A DNA stretch of 64,000 nt, taken from NCBI GenBank assembly GCA_002224055.1, contig AZLU01000008.1, forward strand, positions 299,492-363,491, in the 5' to 3' direction. This DNA comes from Pezizomycotina sp. ARF18. Lineage: Eukaryota; Ascomycota. The notes beneath the pieces were generated by a model. The model searched no databases. It had not been told where the DNA came from and was given only the letters and a program-made list of their open reading frames with translations. Positions 1 to 11,973 of this stretch are shown here, piece by piece (the first letter of the stretch is position 1; the number at the start of each line of letters is the position of its first letter). The translations under genes were made by a program, and so were the position numbers.

Positions 1-1829
1 TTCTGGCTATATACTCGCTATCGCGGCATCCGAAGAGCTTTTCTGAAATCCTCCATCCGGAGGATGAGGATAAATAATACTGGGAGTCAAAAAGCAGTTG
101 CATGGAATTAACTGGGCTTGGCCTCTTGAAGGGTCGTATACCCATGGAAATCGCAAAAGGCGCTTCCTAGAGAAATCTCCGCCTATGTTTTGACTCTCTC
201 CGCTTTTATGCCTTGTCAAAATCGCAGTATCATCCATGAACTCCCCCAACAGTCCTTTTTATATCGCCTCAGGATACACGGGAGATGCCAACGGTTTTTT
301 TTAGATAACTATAGCCTTATTTTTTTTTTTTTTTTTTTTTTTTTAACTGACATCTGAATTTTGTGAATTGAAACGTTACCAACCACGTCGTATTTCCTCC
401 CTTCCCTTCCTGTCCCCGTTTACCTACTTGACTTCTGATCTGCAAAGGAACCCGAACCGAAGGAAATCAAATCCCCTTGTGATAAGGAAAGGAAGCTGAT
501 TCGATCGTCCCAGAAAAGAGACAGGGATGTTTAAAGGGTCTCGAAAGGCTAAGAGAAGTGTTAATTAGGATACTAAGACACGGAAACACTCCATTTGACC
601 AGAGAGCGAAAAAAAACAATAAGTAATAGTAGTAATAAAAACTTCAGCCTTTTCGTCCCATTAAAGAAAAATGTCCCCGGTTGGATTAGCATTGAGCGAA
701 AATCTCTTTCAAAAAAAAAAAAAAAAAAGAAAGTCTGCAGTGTCTTTTTTCTCCACTTTTTACTTGAAATGATTCACTTAACCTGCAGAATTCCTCTTTC
801 AAACAGTCTACTACGGTATGTTTGTCTTCTCCTGAATACTGCATGAAAGGCCTGCAGAACTTATAGCAATACGGTAGCCATGCAAACTACGTATTTACAA
901 TACTCGACGATAAGACGTAGATTTGATTGGAGACTAGGATAGGGCGGGGGGAAACTACATTGGAGCTTGGGCCTCACTAGCCTGTAGGGATTTCGATAGA
1001 CTTCTAGGGAACAAATTCCAGTCCTTTCTTTAGCCTACCAAGACAACGGAGCCTATTTGTCCTAGACTCCCCTAGACTTCTAACCTATTAAAGGTGAGGA
1101 AGATTAATTATTGCGTAAAATTAATTTAGACTCTCTCCCTCCGGTCCGCATTACGCAAACAGGTATTTTATCCCCCTATCTAAAGTGTAAAAATTTTAAG
1201 GCAGAACATAACATAACAAGCAGAAGATCAAGCAAGCAAAGACAGGTCATCTTTTTTTTTTTACAGCCCAACAAAATTTAAAATCCTGCTGGTTATTTTA
1301 TTTTATTTTATTTTATTTTATTTTATTTTATTTTATTTATTTTATTTTTTCTTTTTTTTTCTTTTTTTTAGCCTCCCCAGGCCATTTATCCCCACTACGT
1401 ATACATTTATTATTTTTTACTGTTTTTATTTTTTTTTTTTATTTTAACAATAAAAAACAAAAACAAAAAAAAAAAAAAATAAAACTCAACAATCTTCCCA
1501 CTTCCCTTTGTCTTTTTCCATTCCTCTCGAAACCACCATCGTCATCAACACAATCATCATCCATCGATATATCCATCACAGGGCTGTTCGTTACGATGTA
1601 AGGAGCAGATCAGGTCCACTTCGACGGAGAACTTGATAAACCCCCCTTTATCGGAGTATAAGTGGGAAACAAAAAATCGATCTCGCATTTTTATCACGAA
1701 TCACATCACAAATCACACTTCCGCAAACAGCGAACTTTCCGGGGGTCTCGAGAGGGAGAGGTCCCTTTTTTCTTGGCAACATCACAACGCACGGATACCC
1801 TTTCTCCCCCCCCATAGTGATACAATACA
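1..1829. other. Intergenic, AT-rich, upstream of first gene
   Basis: No convincing gene. It contains a 25-base T run (320-344), an A run near 714-729, a pentanucleotide (TTTTA) microsatellite at about 1294-1345, and mixed A/T runs at 1430-1480. The last 250 bases are rich in CT and ATC triplets and lead into the ATG at 1830, so they probably hold the promoter and 5' leader. An 80-residue open frame on the minus strand at 7-249 has no recognisable motif and is not called. Confidence 0.5.
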
Positions 1830-4800
1830 ATGGCAACGCTTACAGTCCCCGGGCCTTCATCATCGCCTTTCTCAAACGACACCATCCCTTCATCGCCTCC
1901 CGATTCTCCGACGAACCGCCGCTCAACATCATCATCCCACCTCGCCCCTTCGTCATCGCAACGTCGACGCCGCGCAGCAGCAGCAGGAAACATGGCTCGA
2001 CACGGCGGTCAGGCGGTTTCCTGCTCGAACCTCGCTCCCGGAACTCTTTCCACCACGGTCTCCCGTTCTCCAACAACGGCGGCGGCCGTACTAGCCCAGC
2101 CCCGATCCGATCGATCGCATTCCCCCGGTTCGACTCGTGCGCTGTCGGGTACGACTAGAGTCGTCAGCGTGGCTCGTCGATGACGTCCTCCGCTGCCGCT
2201 CCCGTTAACGCTTTCTTCCGATCACACGGTTCCGAGAGGATAAAAGGGAAAGGTCGGCCGAACAGCTCCGCGCCGAAGACGAACGGCTGAAAGAGCTGCT
2301 GGCGAGGACTATCGAGGGCGATACCGCACGCATCGTAGAACTCGCGGGTGCGATCGACGGCAGTTCCTCTTCGAAAAAGAACCGAAAAAGTGTGGGCGAG
2401 GATACCGGGGAGAGGAGGATGACGGAACACCGGTTAGGTTACTCCCCGCTCCGGGTGGGGCGAGATACGGCAGAACGGCAGCAGCATAGTCCTGGCTTCT
2501 TTAGCCCATGCGGGCAGGGATACGCCGCAGATGGTAACGGAACGATGGGCCGGAAAGCCAGTGCGACGCTGGCGGCTCCCACCCGGACGTGAGTGCTTCG
2601 CCGATGGTACGACATAAGAGCGTTTCGTCGCCGCAGCCGCAGCAACCACAGCTGAAGATCTCCGAGCATACGTGCGCACCGCGCGCAGCGGCGGCGCACT
2701 ACATCGGTCTCATGGCACAGTTCCGGTCGATGCTAGCGAACCAGCCGCCATTCTACGGGTCTGGGATGGTGGAAATAGCGGGAGAAGTACAATCCTTTAC
2801 AGGCTATCGAAACCGGAGACTACGGCGGCAACTGCGCGTCCCGCCGCTCGACGAAACGCCGTGGGAGGATGAGAGGGTTTGGCGGAGTGGATAGACAGCT
2901 ACCCGGACTACAACCCCGCGATCACGAGCAACTTACGAAGAGTACTCCGCCAACGGCCAGGATTACCTGGCGCGGAAGGTGAAGATGCCGAAGAGGATAC
3001 GCTGGGGCTGGGTATCGCCGCAGGTCAACGTAGGGCAAGCAGACATCGGACGGACTGTATGTTACGCCTGAGGAGTTATTCGCGGACAACTACTGGGCGA
3101 AGAGAACCAGACGCTGCTGGAAGACCGTACGGAGATAAAAGATATCCAAATCCGACGTCAACCAGTTACGCTTACGATGCCCGAGCTTTCCGCACGTACA
3201 CAAGGAGCATCATAAGCTACACAAGCACCACCCACCACCGCCACACTCGAGAACGCATTCATTACGTCATCACCACCCGCATCATGGCCTGGAGAAGGCA
3301 AATCCTCGCGCCACACCTGAGAAGCTGAAGGAGGAAGGGGAAGATGGGATCAGGGGAAATTGAAAGGGAGGAAACAGAAACACAGACACCATCACGATCA
3401 TTCATCATCGGATGAGCTGGAGTATTCGGAGGAGGACAGCGATGTCCCTGGTCCGGAGAAGACGTTCATCAATACGAATTTCCCGCGGAAACCGTCACCC
3501 CACCGCATTTAACGCGCCATAGCTCCGAGGGAGCTCGGAAGAAGTACCGATGGTAGATGAGCAGGAGGTACTTCTCCAGCCCACCGCAACGCAGACTCAA
3601 GTCGGCGGTTTCAGCTGGAACACCAGCCACCGGCGCTCCGAATCCCCGAAAAGTCGACGCCCGGTAAGAATTCGTTAAAGTCTGCCGCGAGGAAGATACA
3701 GCAGACTGCCATACCGGGAAGAAGGTAGGACCCAGAGCCTCGATTTCCAAAATCCTCGACAAGGCCAACGAATCGCCTAATTCGAAGCACAAGAGGTCCG
3801 TTACGGCTGCGAACGCGCTTATGGTGAGAACGAGCAAATCGGTGGATAGCAGCGATATAGTGACGCCGAGGCGCCAGTGGCCTAACGTACTGCTCAGTGA
3901 TGGCAATTCTGTATCTGCCGGTACGTCGCGGTACCGTCTACGAACCCCAGCCGGAATCCGAGCGCAAGGACGAGCTTGGAGGAAGGCAGAGGTAGGACAA
4001 GAAGCGGGATAGCATCACGCAGGACTTTTTCGGCGCGCTACGGCGGCGGCAGTCGCGACCAAATCCATGTCCCCGGCGCTTAGGAACGCGTCGTCGTCGG
4101 TTAAGAGTCAACGAGGTGGAAAGGACCCGGAGATGCTCGACAGGAGCTCGTCTAGCTTGGATTTAAAGAGCAACATGACGGATACCACGGACGATTCCCC
4201 GCTGCAGCAGAGCAAGCCGTTCAAATTCGGTACGGTGAAGAAACTACGCTCTGGCGCAGGAAGGGTCGGAGAGATAGTCAGAAATGAAGTCGCGGGCGTC
4301 GGCGATTTTTGCTGGGTACCGGAAGCGATAAGAAGGGCGATTCGGCTAGTAGCGCTAGCAGTCCCGCTAGTTCATCCGACGAAGGCGCGACGGGGATTCG
4401 CAAGCGCATGTCTGTGTTTGGTCGGAAGAAATTACCGGGACTGTCTTCTTCGAAACACCCGACAACGATGAACGTGGCGATGGGAACGCTAGCACGGACG
4501 CGGACGAGACGGACGATGATAATAAGAGCTCGAGAAGAAAGGTAGCAATAACAGCAGCAGCACGAGGAAGAAGTCCTGTACCGGTTACCGCGGATGCCGA
4601 GCGCGGGTCGGGTTCGTCCGCGCCGCCGTCGCCGCTGAGGGAGTCGCAGTCGTTCGATGAGATCGAACGGCCGAAGAATATCCTCGAGGGAAATAATCAC
4701 GGCGAGGACCCGATCGCGGCGCAGTCGAAGATGATAAGGACGCAGCGTCGCCCGTCGCGGTTCTCGCGCCTAGCGCCGCCGGAGATCGAAACGTTCCAGC

Positions 4801-5641
4801 ACCGCGATAGGAGCCCGTCGGCCGCGTGCTTATCGAGTCGATGGAGCAGAAAGCTCGACGGCTCGAAGAGGAGAAGACGCCCATGCCGCCGCGCGCATGT
4901 TATCGCCCGACGGCGATGAGACTCCAAGGACTTACGCAACTGCATGGCTGTCACGCGCAACGACTCCGTCGGCACGATGGCTCTCAAGTCGGTGCCGTAA
5001 CGCACTACTGCGCCGGCAAACCGGGTTGCAGAAAAGCGCTACTGAGACTGCAAGCGGGCATAATGTCCACCGGCGTCCTCTGCCGCGGTATTACGTCCAC
5101 GACACCGCGCCATGAACGCTTCGAAAACACTCTACCCCATGTTCTGCCGTCCCGAAGGTGGCGGCGCCGTCATCGCGCGCGTCGTCAATAGGACGTCTAC
5201 GGTATCTAATAGCATTAAGAGCACTACGACGCACTAGTAAGCGCGCAGAGTACTTTTACTCATAAAACGCTATCGAACTTTATGGGTACGCTTGAGGGTT
5301 TAAGGCGGACGTGGATTTAGACTGGTACCCCTGCGTGCAGCGCATGGCGGACGAAGCCGACGGCCTTAACGCCGCCGTCACGGCGCGTGACACGCTCGAG
5401 GTTAAAAAAGTTAGCGAGATGGCGGAGCGGTTGATTAGACGGAGGGGGAAGGGTATGAAGTGGTTAGGAGGTGGGGGTACGTTTGCTCGAGTGGACGCTG
5501 TTGGGCGTTATGTGGCTGGTGTGGTTGGTCGTCGTCGTCGTTAAGATCGCGAGGACGGTGGTGGGGGGCGCGTTTAAGGCGTTAGGTGGTTCCTGTGGTT
5601 GCCTTAGAAAGGTGTCGCTGGCTTGCTGCTTACGGTCTTGA
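1830..5641 (+). CDS. Large low-complexity, coiled-coil protein with C-terminal membrane anchor (frame-interrupted)
   Basis: A GC-rich coding trace of about 3.8 kb, read in all three frames in turn. It starts at ATG 1830 (MATLTVPGPSSSP, then Ser/Pro/Arg-rich). A charged coiled-coil stretch follows at about 2231-2330, including RSAEQLRAEDERLKELLART. The middle (2.6-5.0 kb) is Ser/Lys/Asp-rich and probably disordered. Near the end, NASKTLYPMFC (about 5115) and DLDWYPCVQRMADEADGLNA (about 5311) are well ordered. The last frame gives a hydrophobic helix, LLGVMWLVWLVVVVVKIA (5498-5551), a short Cys-containing tail, and stops at 5639-5641. A Ser-rich N-terminus, coiled coil and C-terminal tail anchor suggest a membrane- or envelope-tethered protein. 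The C-terminal anchor faintly recalls fungal proteins annotated as 'pathway-specific nitrogen regulator'; that is memory-based and weak. At least eight frame changes are needed, so it is either decayed or carries assembly indels. Confidence 0.5.
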
Positions 5642-6408
5642 GGTGCCTCCGGAGGTGGATTTGGTGGGTGTTTGAGGTTGTGGTGGGGAGGTGTTAGGTG
5701 ATGTTGGGAGAGGGAGCGTTGGTTTTGTGGAGTGGGGAGTTCTATGTATAATACTTGCGACTTTCGTTTTTGTTTGTTTTTCGAGAAGCAATGCTTGTTT
5801 TCGATTCTTGGTACATACTTATTTCCTTCGTCTTTTGTTTATTTTGTCGTTTCTGATTGTTCTATTCTGTTTTTCTTTTTTAAGCGTGTTCCTTTTGTCT
5901 TTTGTTCGTCTTCAGTTTTTGAAGGGTGTTATTATCATCTCGCCTGCGAGATATACCAGCAGAACTTAACATATTATCTCAAGGCAATTTATATAGGCCG
6001 TATATGAGTTACATCACAGTATAGTATAGTATTAGTTTCCTTAATATTATTGTAATAGTAAATATATAATTCTTATTACTCTTGAATTTATATATATATA
6101 TATATATCCAGAAAAATAATCTATATGGTTCAGTCGTTATACGGTATTTTCCTTTCGAAACATCGTGGTGAAAATGACCTCAATTTTCGCGCCTTATACT
6201 TGCATACTCTGCTTAACGTCAAGATAATAGGTACTAAATATTCAGCTTGGAAATGACAAAAGTGGAAAAAAAAAGGAAAGAAAATTAAAAGAGAGATGTC
6301 GAATACTTAATTCACATCTGGCGATATCTTAACCTAGAAATACATAGAATAGTACTCCGCTATTCTTTGTCTCTCGCGGTGTACGTGGTTGAACTCGGAC
6401 GTTTATTG

Positions 6409-6439
<31 letters not shown>

Positions 6440-7257
6440 CAAAATCTTGACATGGCGAGCTCGTTCAATTGAGCTGTTCATGCACGCTTTTATTTTCTGC
6501 ATTGCTTTTTCCTGTCTTCTGGGAAGCGAGCGCAGTTTCCAACAAGGTATGCGGGCAATCGATAACATGCAACTGGCGAAAACGGGTGGAAAGGGGAACG
6601 TCATTCAAGTACGGAGTATAAGATGCCTTAACAAGCCAATAAGGACAACAAGGAAGCGGGGTCAATTGACTCAGTAGACTTCGGATGTATATACGTAAGG
6701 AGCGCTTTTATCAAAAATGTTTCACAGAGAAAAAAGTAACAAATAATTCGTTCCAAGTTGTCATCATCGTCGTGGCTTCCAGCGGATCCTAAATCATGTT
6801 CTTTGACGCTTTGGGATTGGAATGGGAGGGCAGCCTCACTCCGTAAGCTCCGTAGGAGGGATCTCCACTAAGAAAACACGGGGAAAAAGGAAGGAAAGAG
6901 GGAAATTGGGGGGATCCGTAGTTACCCAATAGTCCCATATTTCCAAGTTATTACAGTGATTTTTTTTTTTTTTTTTAAAGAAAAAAAAAAAGAAAAGAAG
7001 AAGGGGGCGCCGGAGGGGATATACCACTCATGTATGCGATGCCTACTATGAATCGCTCAGCCATGTTAGGAAAGATAAGCCGCTCAAGTATAGAAGTTCT
7101 TTTTATCATTCCTAAGTCCATGGCCAGCTAGAAACGGATCCCTTTTTCAGCTTTGTGCATAGATTGAGGTGTCTATTGTAGATTTTGCCGATGAAAAAAG
7201 GTGTCGAAATGTAGGTGCTTGATAACGTAGAGCCCTCTTAGTTCTCTTCACTTAATT
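5642..7257. other. Intergenic, T-rich 3' flank and AT-rich spacer
   Basis: No supported gene. It holds the T-rich 3' flank of the preceding gene, a TA dinucleotide run (about 6088-6107), a 26-base A run (6409-6434) and paired T and A runs at 6960-6990. Short open frames here are driven by homopolymers. Confidence 0.5.
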
Positions 7258-7888
7258 ATGAATATATGGGAAGACTTTTTGGAATCAGCGAATTCAGAGA
7301 GGGGAATCTATGATACCTCAAAAAAAAAAAAAAAAAAAGAAAAAGAAAAAGAAAAAAAGAAAGAAAGGAAATCCAGCACGAGGCCTTTTCGACTTGCTAG
7401 CGACCATATTTATTGGAGGAAAAGTGGCGAGAGTGAGCTGAGTGATTATGAATTTCAACTATATAAAGCTACAGGTTTGATACCACAGGGGACGGATTTA
7501 ACTACAAGACTATTTCGCCTTCGAAAATAGAGGACTAGACTATTTTAAATCTCCACAACCGGACTTAAGAAGATTATTCTCAATACCAATCTCCTTAGAG
7601 AAAAATAAAGAGCAGAAGCTGGTTGGAAATGCACTCTCGACATCTTTACCGGAGTCAGCAGTAAAATATCTTAACATGGAAGATTTCTAGCCTTGAGAGT
7701 TTTTATTTACTGAGCTTGAAATCTCGTTAGTGCGATCTAACGCATCTCTAACGACACTATTTGACATCGTCTTCGGAATTGTGAACGTCCTGATCGGTAT
7801 CGGCACTTGGTTGCTAATGGTCAACGAGAGCAGCGCACGAAGTGCTGTTAAGCATCGCCTAGAGAGCCCGGTAAACTCCCCTTTATAG
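7258..7888 (+). CDS. Small protein with Lys-rich N-terminus and one membrane segment (frame-interrupted)
   Basis: Start at ATG 7258. The first 90 codons include a poly-Lys/Glu stretch encoded by an A-rich tract (about 7320-7368), then FRLASDHIYWRKSGESELSD. The reading then changes frame to RRLFSIPISLEKNKEQK (about 7588) and ALSTSLPESAVKYLNMEDF. It changes again to ISLVRSNASLTTLFD, followed by a hydrophobic helix, LTTLFDIVFGIVNVLIGIG (7748-7804), a Trp-Leu-Leu-Met exit, a basic tail and a stop at 7886-7888. Three compositionally coherent stretches in order on one strand support a real gene of about 205 residues. The family is not recognised. A single-pass or tail-anchored membrane protein is inferred from the helix alone. 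The A-rich tract could also lie in a 5' leader, in which case the start is further downstream. Confidence 0.4.
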
Positions 7889-9183
7889 GAGCTTCTGCTT
7901 CAATGTTAGGGATATTCAATAGCTAATATGAGATATTTGTTAAGAGGAGAGTTTCGAGGTCGGAACGAAATCGAGTCAGACCCGCCTCTTGCTACATTTA
8001 AACCTCTCCTCTCTCCCTCTGGGGCAGGGCGGCCTGGAGTCTTTGTTGAGGCGACACGTGGCCTCTCCCCAGGGCATTACGGGATATATTGCGGTTGATC
8101 TGGACGGCTAGGACATTATGGGAGATTTAGATCATAGACGATATTAATGAAAGTATGAGGATCGAGCGTCATGCTGAATGTTTTATTGCGCGATTCCATA
8201 TTTCTCCTAAAATTTCTAACTTGGATTTGTTATACCATGCTCACTAAGTAATCACAATGATACTCTATGAAGAATTTCTGTGAACTGGTGAGTGGTGAAA
8301 ATGAAGAGAAGTGCTGATCGTAATAAAACCGGAGACTGTAGCGTGGTATCTTAGAGGAAACGTAGCCGGGGATTGATATACAAACGAATTAAACCTATAG
8401 CTAGAAACCCACGAGGTTTAGCCCATTGTGCAAGTGAGCATGAAGACCATCTTGATGCTACTTCAGTCATGTCCTACTTAGCTTCCTAGCTCATTTGAAT
8501 TCCGTGAATGGCCATACAAGGAGGTCTCTCGATGATTCCTTTAATCGCAGAGCTTTGCCGTGTGTAACATTTCTGGCAAAGAGCGTGCTGTTCTCCAGCC
8601 TGATTTGAAATTATTCGTTCCGTCCTGGTATAGACTTTCGTTCTTCGAATTCCGCCATAAATTGCGAAAGACTTGAGATGGACCAAACGCTCACTTAAAG
8701 ATGAGAAATTATAGAATTCCTAGGAAAGCTCAAAGAGGGTCAGGACTATCAAACGCCTGTTTGCTGCTCATTTGACCGTTACTGATTCCTTTAGTCGGGC
8801 CTGTGTGCGGAGTGTGCATTGCAGACTGAGGCTCTTAATGTAGCTTCCGGTATACATGTAATAGGTACTTGAATTGAGGGAACTAAAAAAAGGCTGCGAG
8901 TAGAGCTGCAAACAATGCATTGGCTGAAGTTATATGGAAGCGCCACCTGCTCAGTAGTATTCCATGGTTTCTTGTTTTGCTGTCCATATCTTTACCCTGG
9001 CCAAAAAAAAATCTTACCTGCTCCGCTAATTTTCTTTCGGTAGATGCATTGATTCTTGGGCTACCATTCCCTTAATAGTTGATGAGGTGATCTGGGTACG
9101 CTTGATACAAGCTAAAATATCCTAGATCGAACTTTGGGCGTCCAAATTAGTTTTAAGTCAAAGTTGGGTGATCTACCTCAACA
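7889..9183. other. Intergenic spacer upstream of HET gene
   Basis: No confident gene. A 66-residue minus-strand frame at 8486-8686 reads like protein but has no start context, motif or continuation that I can defend. The last 150 bases before 9184 are ordinary AT-rich leader. Confidence 0.4.
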
Positions 9184-11973
9184 ATGGAACATTTACTATC
9201 ACCGCAAGGAGCGAAACCAATTCGCGTACCGTACGTCTGCCGTCGGCCTTACGAACAGATGGAACAATATCAAGAATATCCTGAACACGCGAAATTAGCG
9301 GAAATGTACCCATTCGGCCCTAGTAAGGATAGTCTAGACAATATACGAAACTTCAAGAGCTTCTTTGAGCGTGTGGCTGGACACGCGATTCAACGGCCAG
9401 AGTATATCCTGCAAAGGCCGAACCCCTGAAGAGATACTAGATTTCTTTCAGACTTATTTCTACTTTGGCATGTTGATTTCCGTGTTTAGATGTGTTGGAA
9501 TAGCAGTAAGGACGAACGACCTTGTCGATGCGAGCGGAAATTTCCTAGACACTTCGAAGCTCCGTCGCTGATCGCGGAGTGGCACAAGCGAGAAAACCCT
9601 TCCTCTTTTGGTGGCTTTGCGGAATGACCGGGAATTTCGATGCGCAGAAACAGAACCGCGGTCAGAATATCATGGAAATGCTCCACTGGACGCATTGGTA
9701 CACCAACGGCGGGGAATTCGGTGCAGACGCTGCCGTCAAGCCCGACGAGAATATTTTCTCCCTTGTCAAAGCAGCGCTTATGGCGCTCGGAGAAAGCTTG
9801 GCATCTGCAATGGCTGGGACATATGGTACGACAGCTATGGAGATGCCGACGTGGGTCCCAGTCCGCTCCTGGTGAAAAGGTTACGAGATAACGATTGGTG
9901 CGTCAGCGACACCCCGTTCTTTCCGGGATCGGTGAGGAATTCTTCTATTAGTGCGGATTACTATTTCGGTGGCTTGGTTTGTCCACGGCCGCGCGGGATC
10001 ATTCCGGCTGCTCGCCCGTTATATGCTATGCGTATCGGCAAAATGTAGACACGAAGACGTATAAAGCTAAGCACAGACCTGACTGCAAAGGCTGCGACTA
10101 TATCTTGGCTCCTGAGGAGTTCATTGGGATTGTGAGAGCCGGCGGCGTGCCTATTCTTTACTGGGACGGGGAATCGCTTACCGTCAGCGCTCATATGCCA
10201 TCGATGAGATATGTGGCAATATCCCACGTGTAAGTAGAACAATTTGCAAATTAGACATCTCTGATAAAGATACTAAGTCTGACTGCGTACAGGTGGTCTG
10301 ATGGCCTAGGTAATGACGACATATACAACCAGCTCCCAAATGCCAGCTCTCTCGTATCCAACATTTGTTAAACAGCAGTACGCCGAGCGTCACACGTCAT
10401 CTGATGGCACATATCTACCGGAATTGAACCCTGATGAAAAAATCGGATTCTGGCTCGATACGCTCTGCGTCCCCGTCGGCAACCACAATGTTGACCTTCG
10501 GAAATTGGCAATCCGTCAAATGCGCGCTATCTACAAGAACTCCGATAGAACCCTCGTTCTCGACTCGTTCGTCCAGACTCTACCCGCGAAGCTGATCTAC
10601 TAGAGAAGTACATCCGCTTGCATTTATCCACGTGGCACCACCGCCTGTGGACTCTGCAAGAAGGGCAGCTGGGCCAAACGCTCCTCTTCCAGTTTCAAAA
10701 TGGCGCGGAGACATTCTACGATATGATGGCGCCCTACGGAATATGGACCTTAGAGATGCGGCTATCGTGTCACCTTTGAAAATGCTCTGTGCAACGGAGT
10801 TGGAGGCTTTTTATCGATTCTTCGAAGATTCCGCACGCCAGACAGATATAAGCGCGCGCATGCGCTCATGCGCGAAGTACCTCCGCGGTCGGCAGACGAG
10901 CAAGGCAGAGGATGAGCCGTTGTGCGTGCCCACGATCATGGACTGGATCCGAGTTTGATATTAGCGGGTGGAAACAGCTTCGAAGAGCGGATGGAAAGGT
11001 TCTACAAGACCGTGAGGCAGTTCGATCAGCGTATTATCTTCAACGACCACCCGAGGTTACAGAGGGATGGATTCCACTGGCCCCGCGATCGTTTCTACGG
11101 CAGCTACCGCCTGACCTCATAACGGCCGAAGATAGCCCCGCTACAACGTCCTCCCGTTGAGATATTCCTAACGGCGGCGGCCTGCCGGTTACTTTCCCCG
11201 GATTCGAGATACACAACAACTCCGGCAGCCAGCTCGGGACGTCGCTGCTGATTCTGCCGAACATGGACGCGTTCCCATGCTGCAGCAACAGAACTGCAAC
11301 TATTTTCCGGACAAGATCCCCTGGTGAAATGCTTCTATAAACTCCAAATAAAGCCCGATAACGGCGAAAACTTCGCCTGGGATCCTAAGCAGCGCTACGT
11401 GGTAATAATGTATGTGGATTTCCATAAAGACTTAACGCCGGTAGTAGCAATACTGGCCACGGTCGAGCCATCCATGCATTTACAGCACGTCGGCCCCGAC
11501 CCCTTCACGCAGGCAGACTTCCAAGCGAAAACCGAGCTGGACCAAACCATGTACGCCCCAAACCCGAACCTATGGCTACCGCTCCACTCGGTTCCGCAAA
11601 GGGTAACGGTGCGACACGTATGCAGAGCTACCGTGTATCAGATATCTCGAGAGGAGCTGGATAAGCAGAAGAGCTTTTTAGAACCACATATCAACAGGGT
11701 CATGCAAGAAAAGATGAACCAGTCGGTGCAAGGTATTTTCAGGGCGAATAGGATAATTGGGCAACAGAAGGTAGTGATTCGTTACCGCAGATTCCGCCGG
11801 GCGGATGCATCCCGTACTGCGACGGTCTACAGTAGAGTGCAGAGGTGGTGCGTACTCTGATTAAGCCAAAAGAAACTGAAATAGTATTACAAAGTTATAT
11901 CGACGAGTTAGACAAGAAGGGTAGCCCGGTTCAGAAATTGTATGCTGGCTTCGAAGACGATCTTGAAGTCTAG
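9184..11973 (+). CDS. Heterokaryon incompatibility (HET) domain protein (frame-interrupted)
   Basis: HET-domain proteins mediate self/non-self recognition and programmed cell death when hyphae of filamentous ascomycetes fuse. The trace starts MEHLLSPQGAKPIRVPYVCR. An N-terminal cysteine-containing region has HSGCSPVICYAYRQNVDT and CKGCDY (about 9990-10105). The HET core begins MRYVAISHVWSDGLGN, interrupted by a 63-nt intron (10230-10292, GTAAGT..ACAG, branch TACTAAG/CTGAC-like) inside His-Val-Trp. Then come FWLDTLCVPVG (about 10448), IRQMRAIYKNSDRTLVLDS (about 10512) and STWHHRLWTLQEGQLGQT (about 10626), the usual order of the family. A C-terminal region follows (ERMERFYKTVRQFDQRIIF, about 10985), then a GFEIHNNSGSQLG segment and the tail ending at TAG 11971-11973. 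Roughly 900 residues. About ten frame changes are needed. All motifs survive, so the domain call is firm even though this copy does not read through. Confidence 0.85.
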
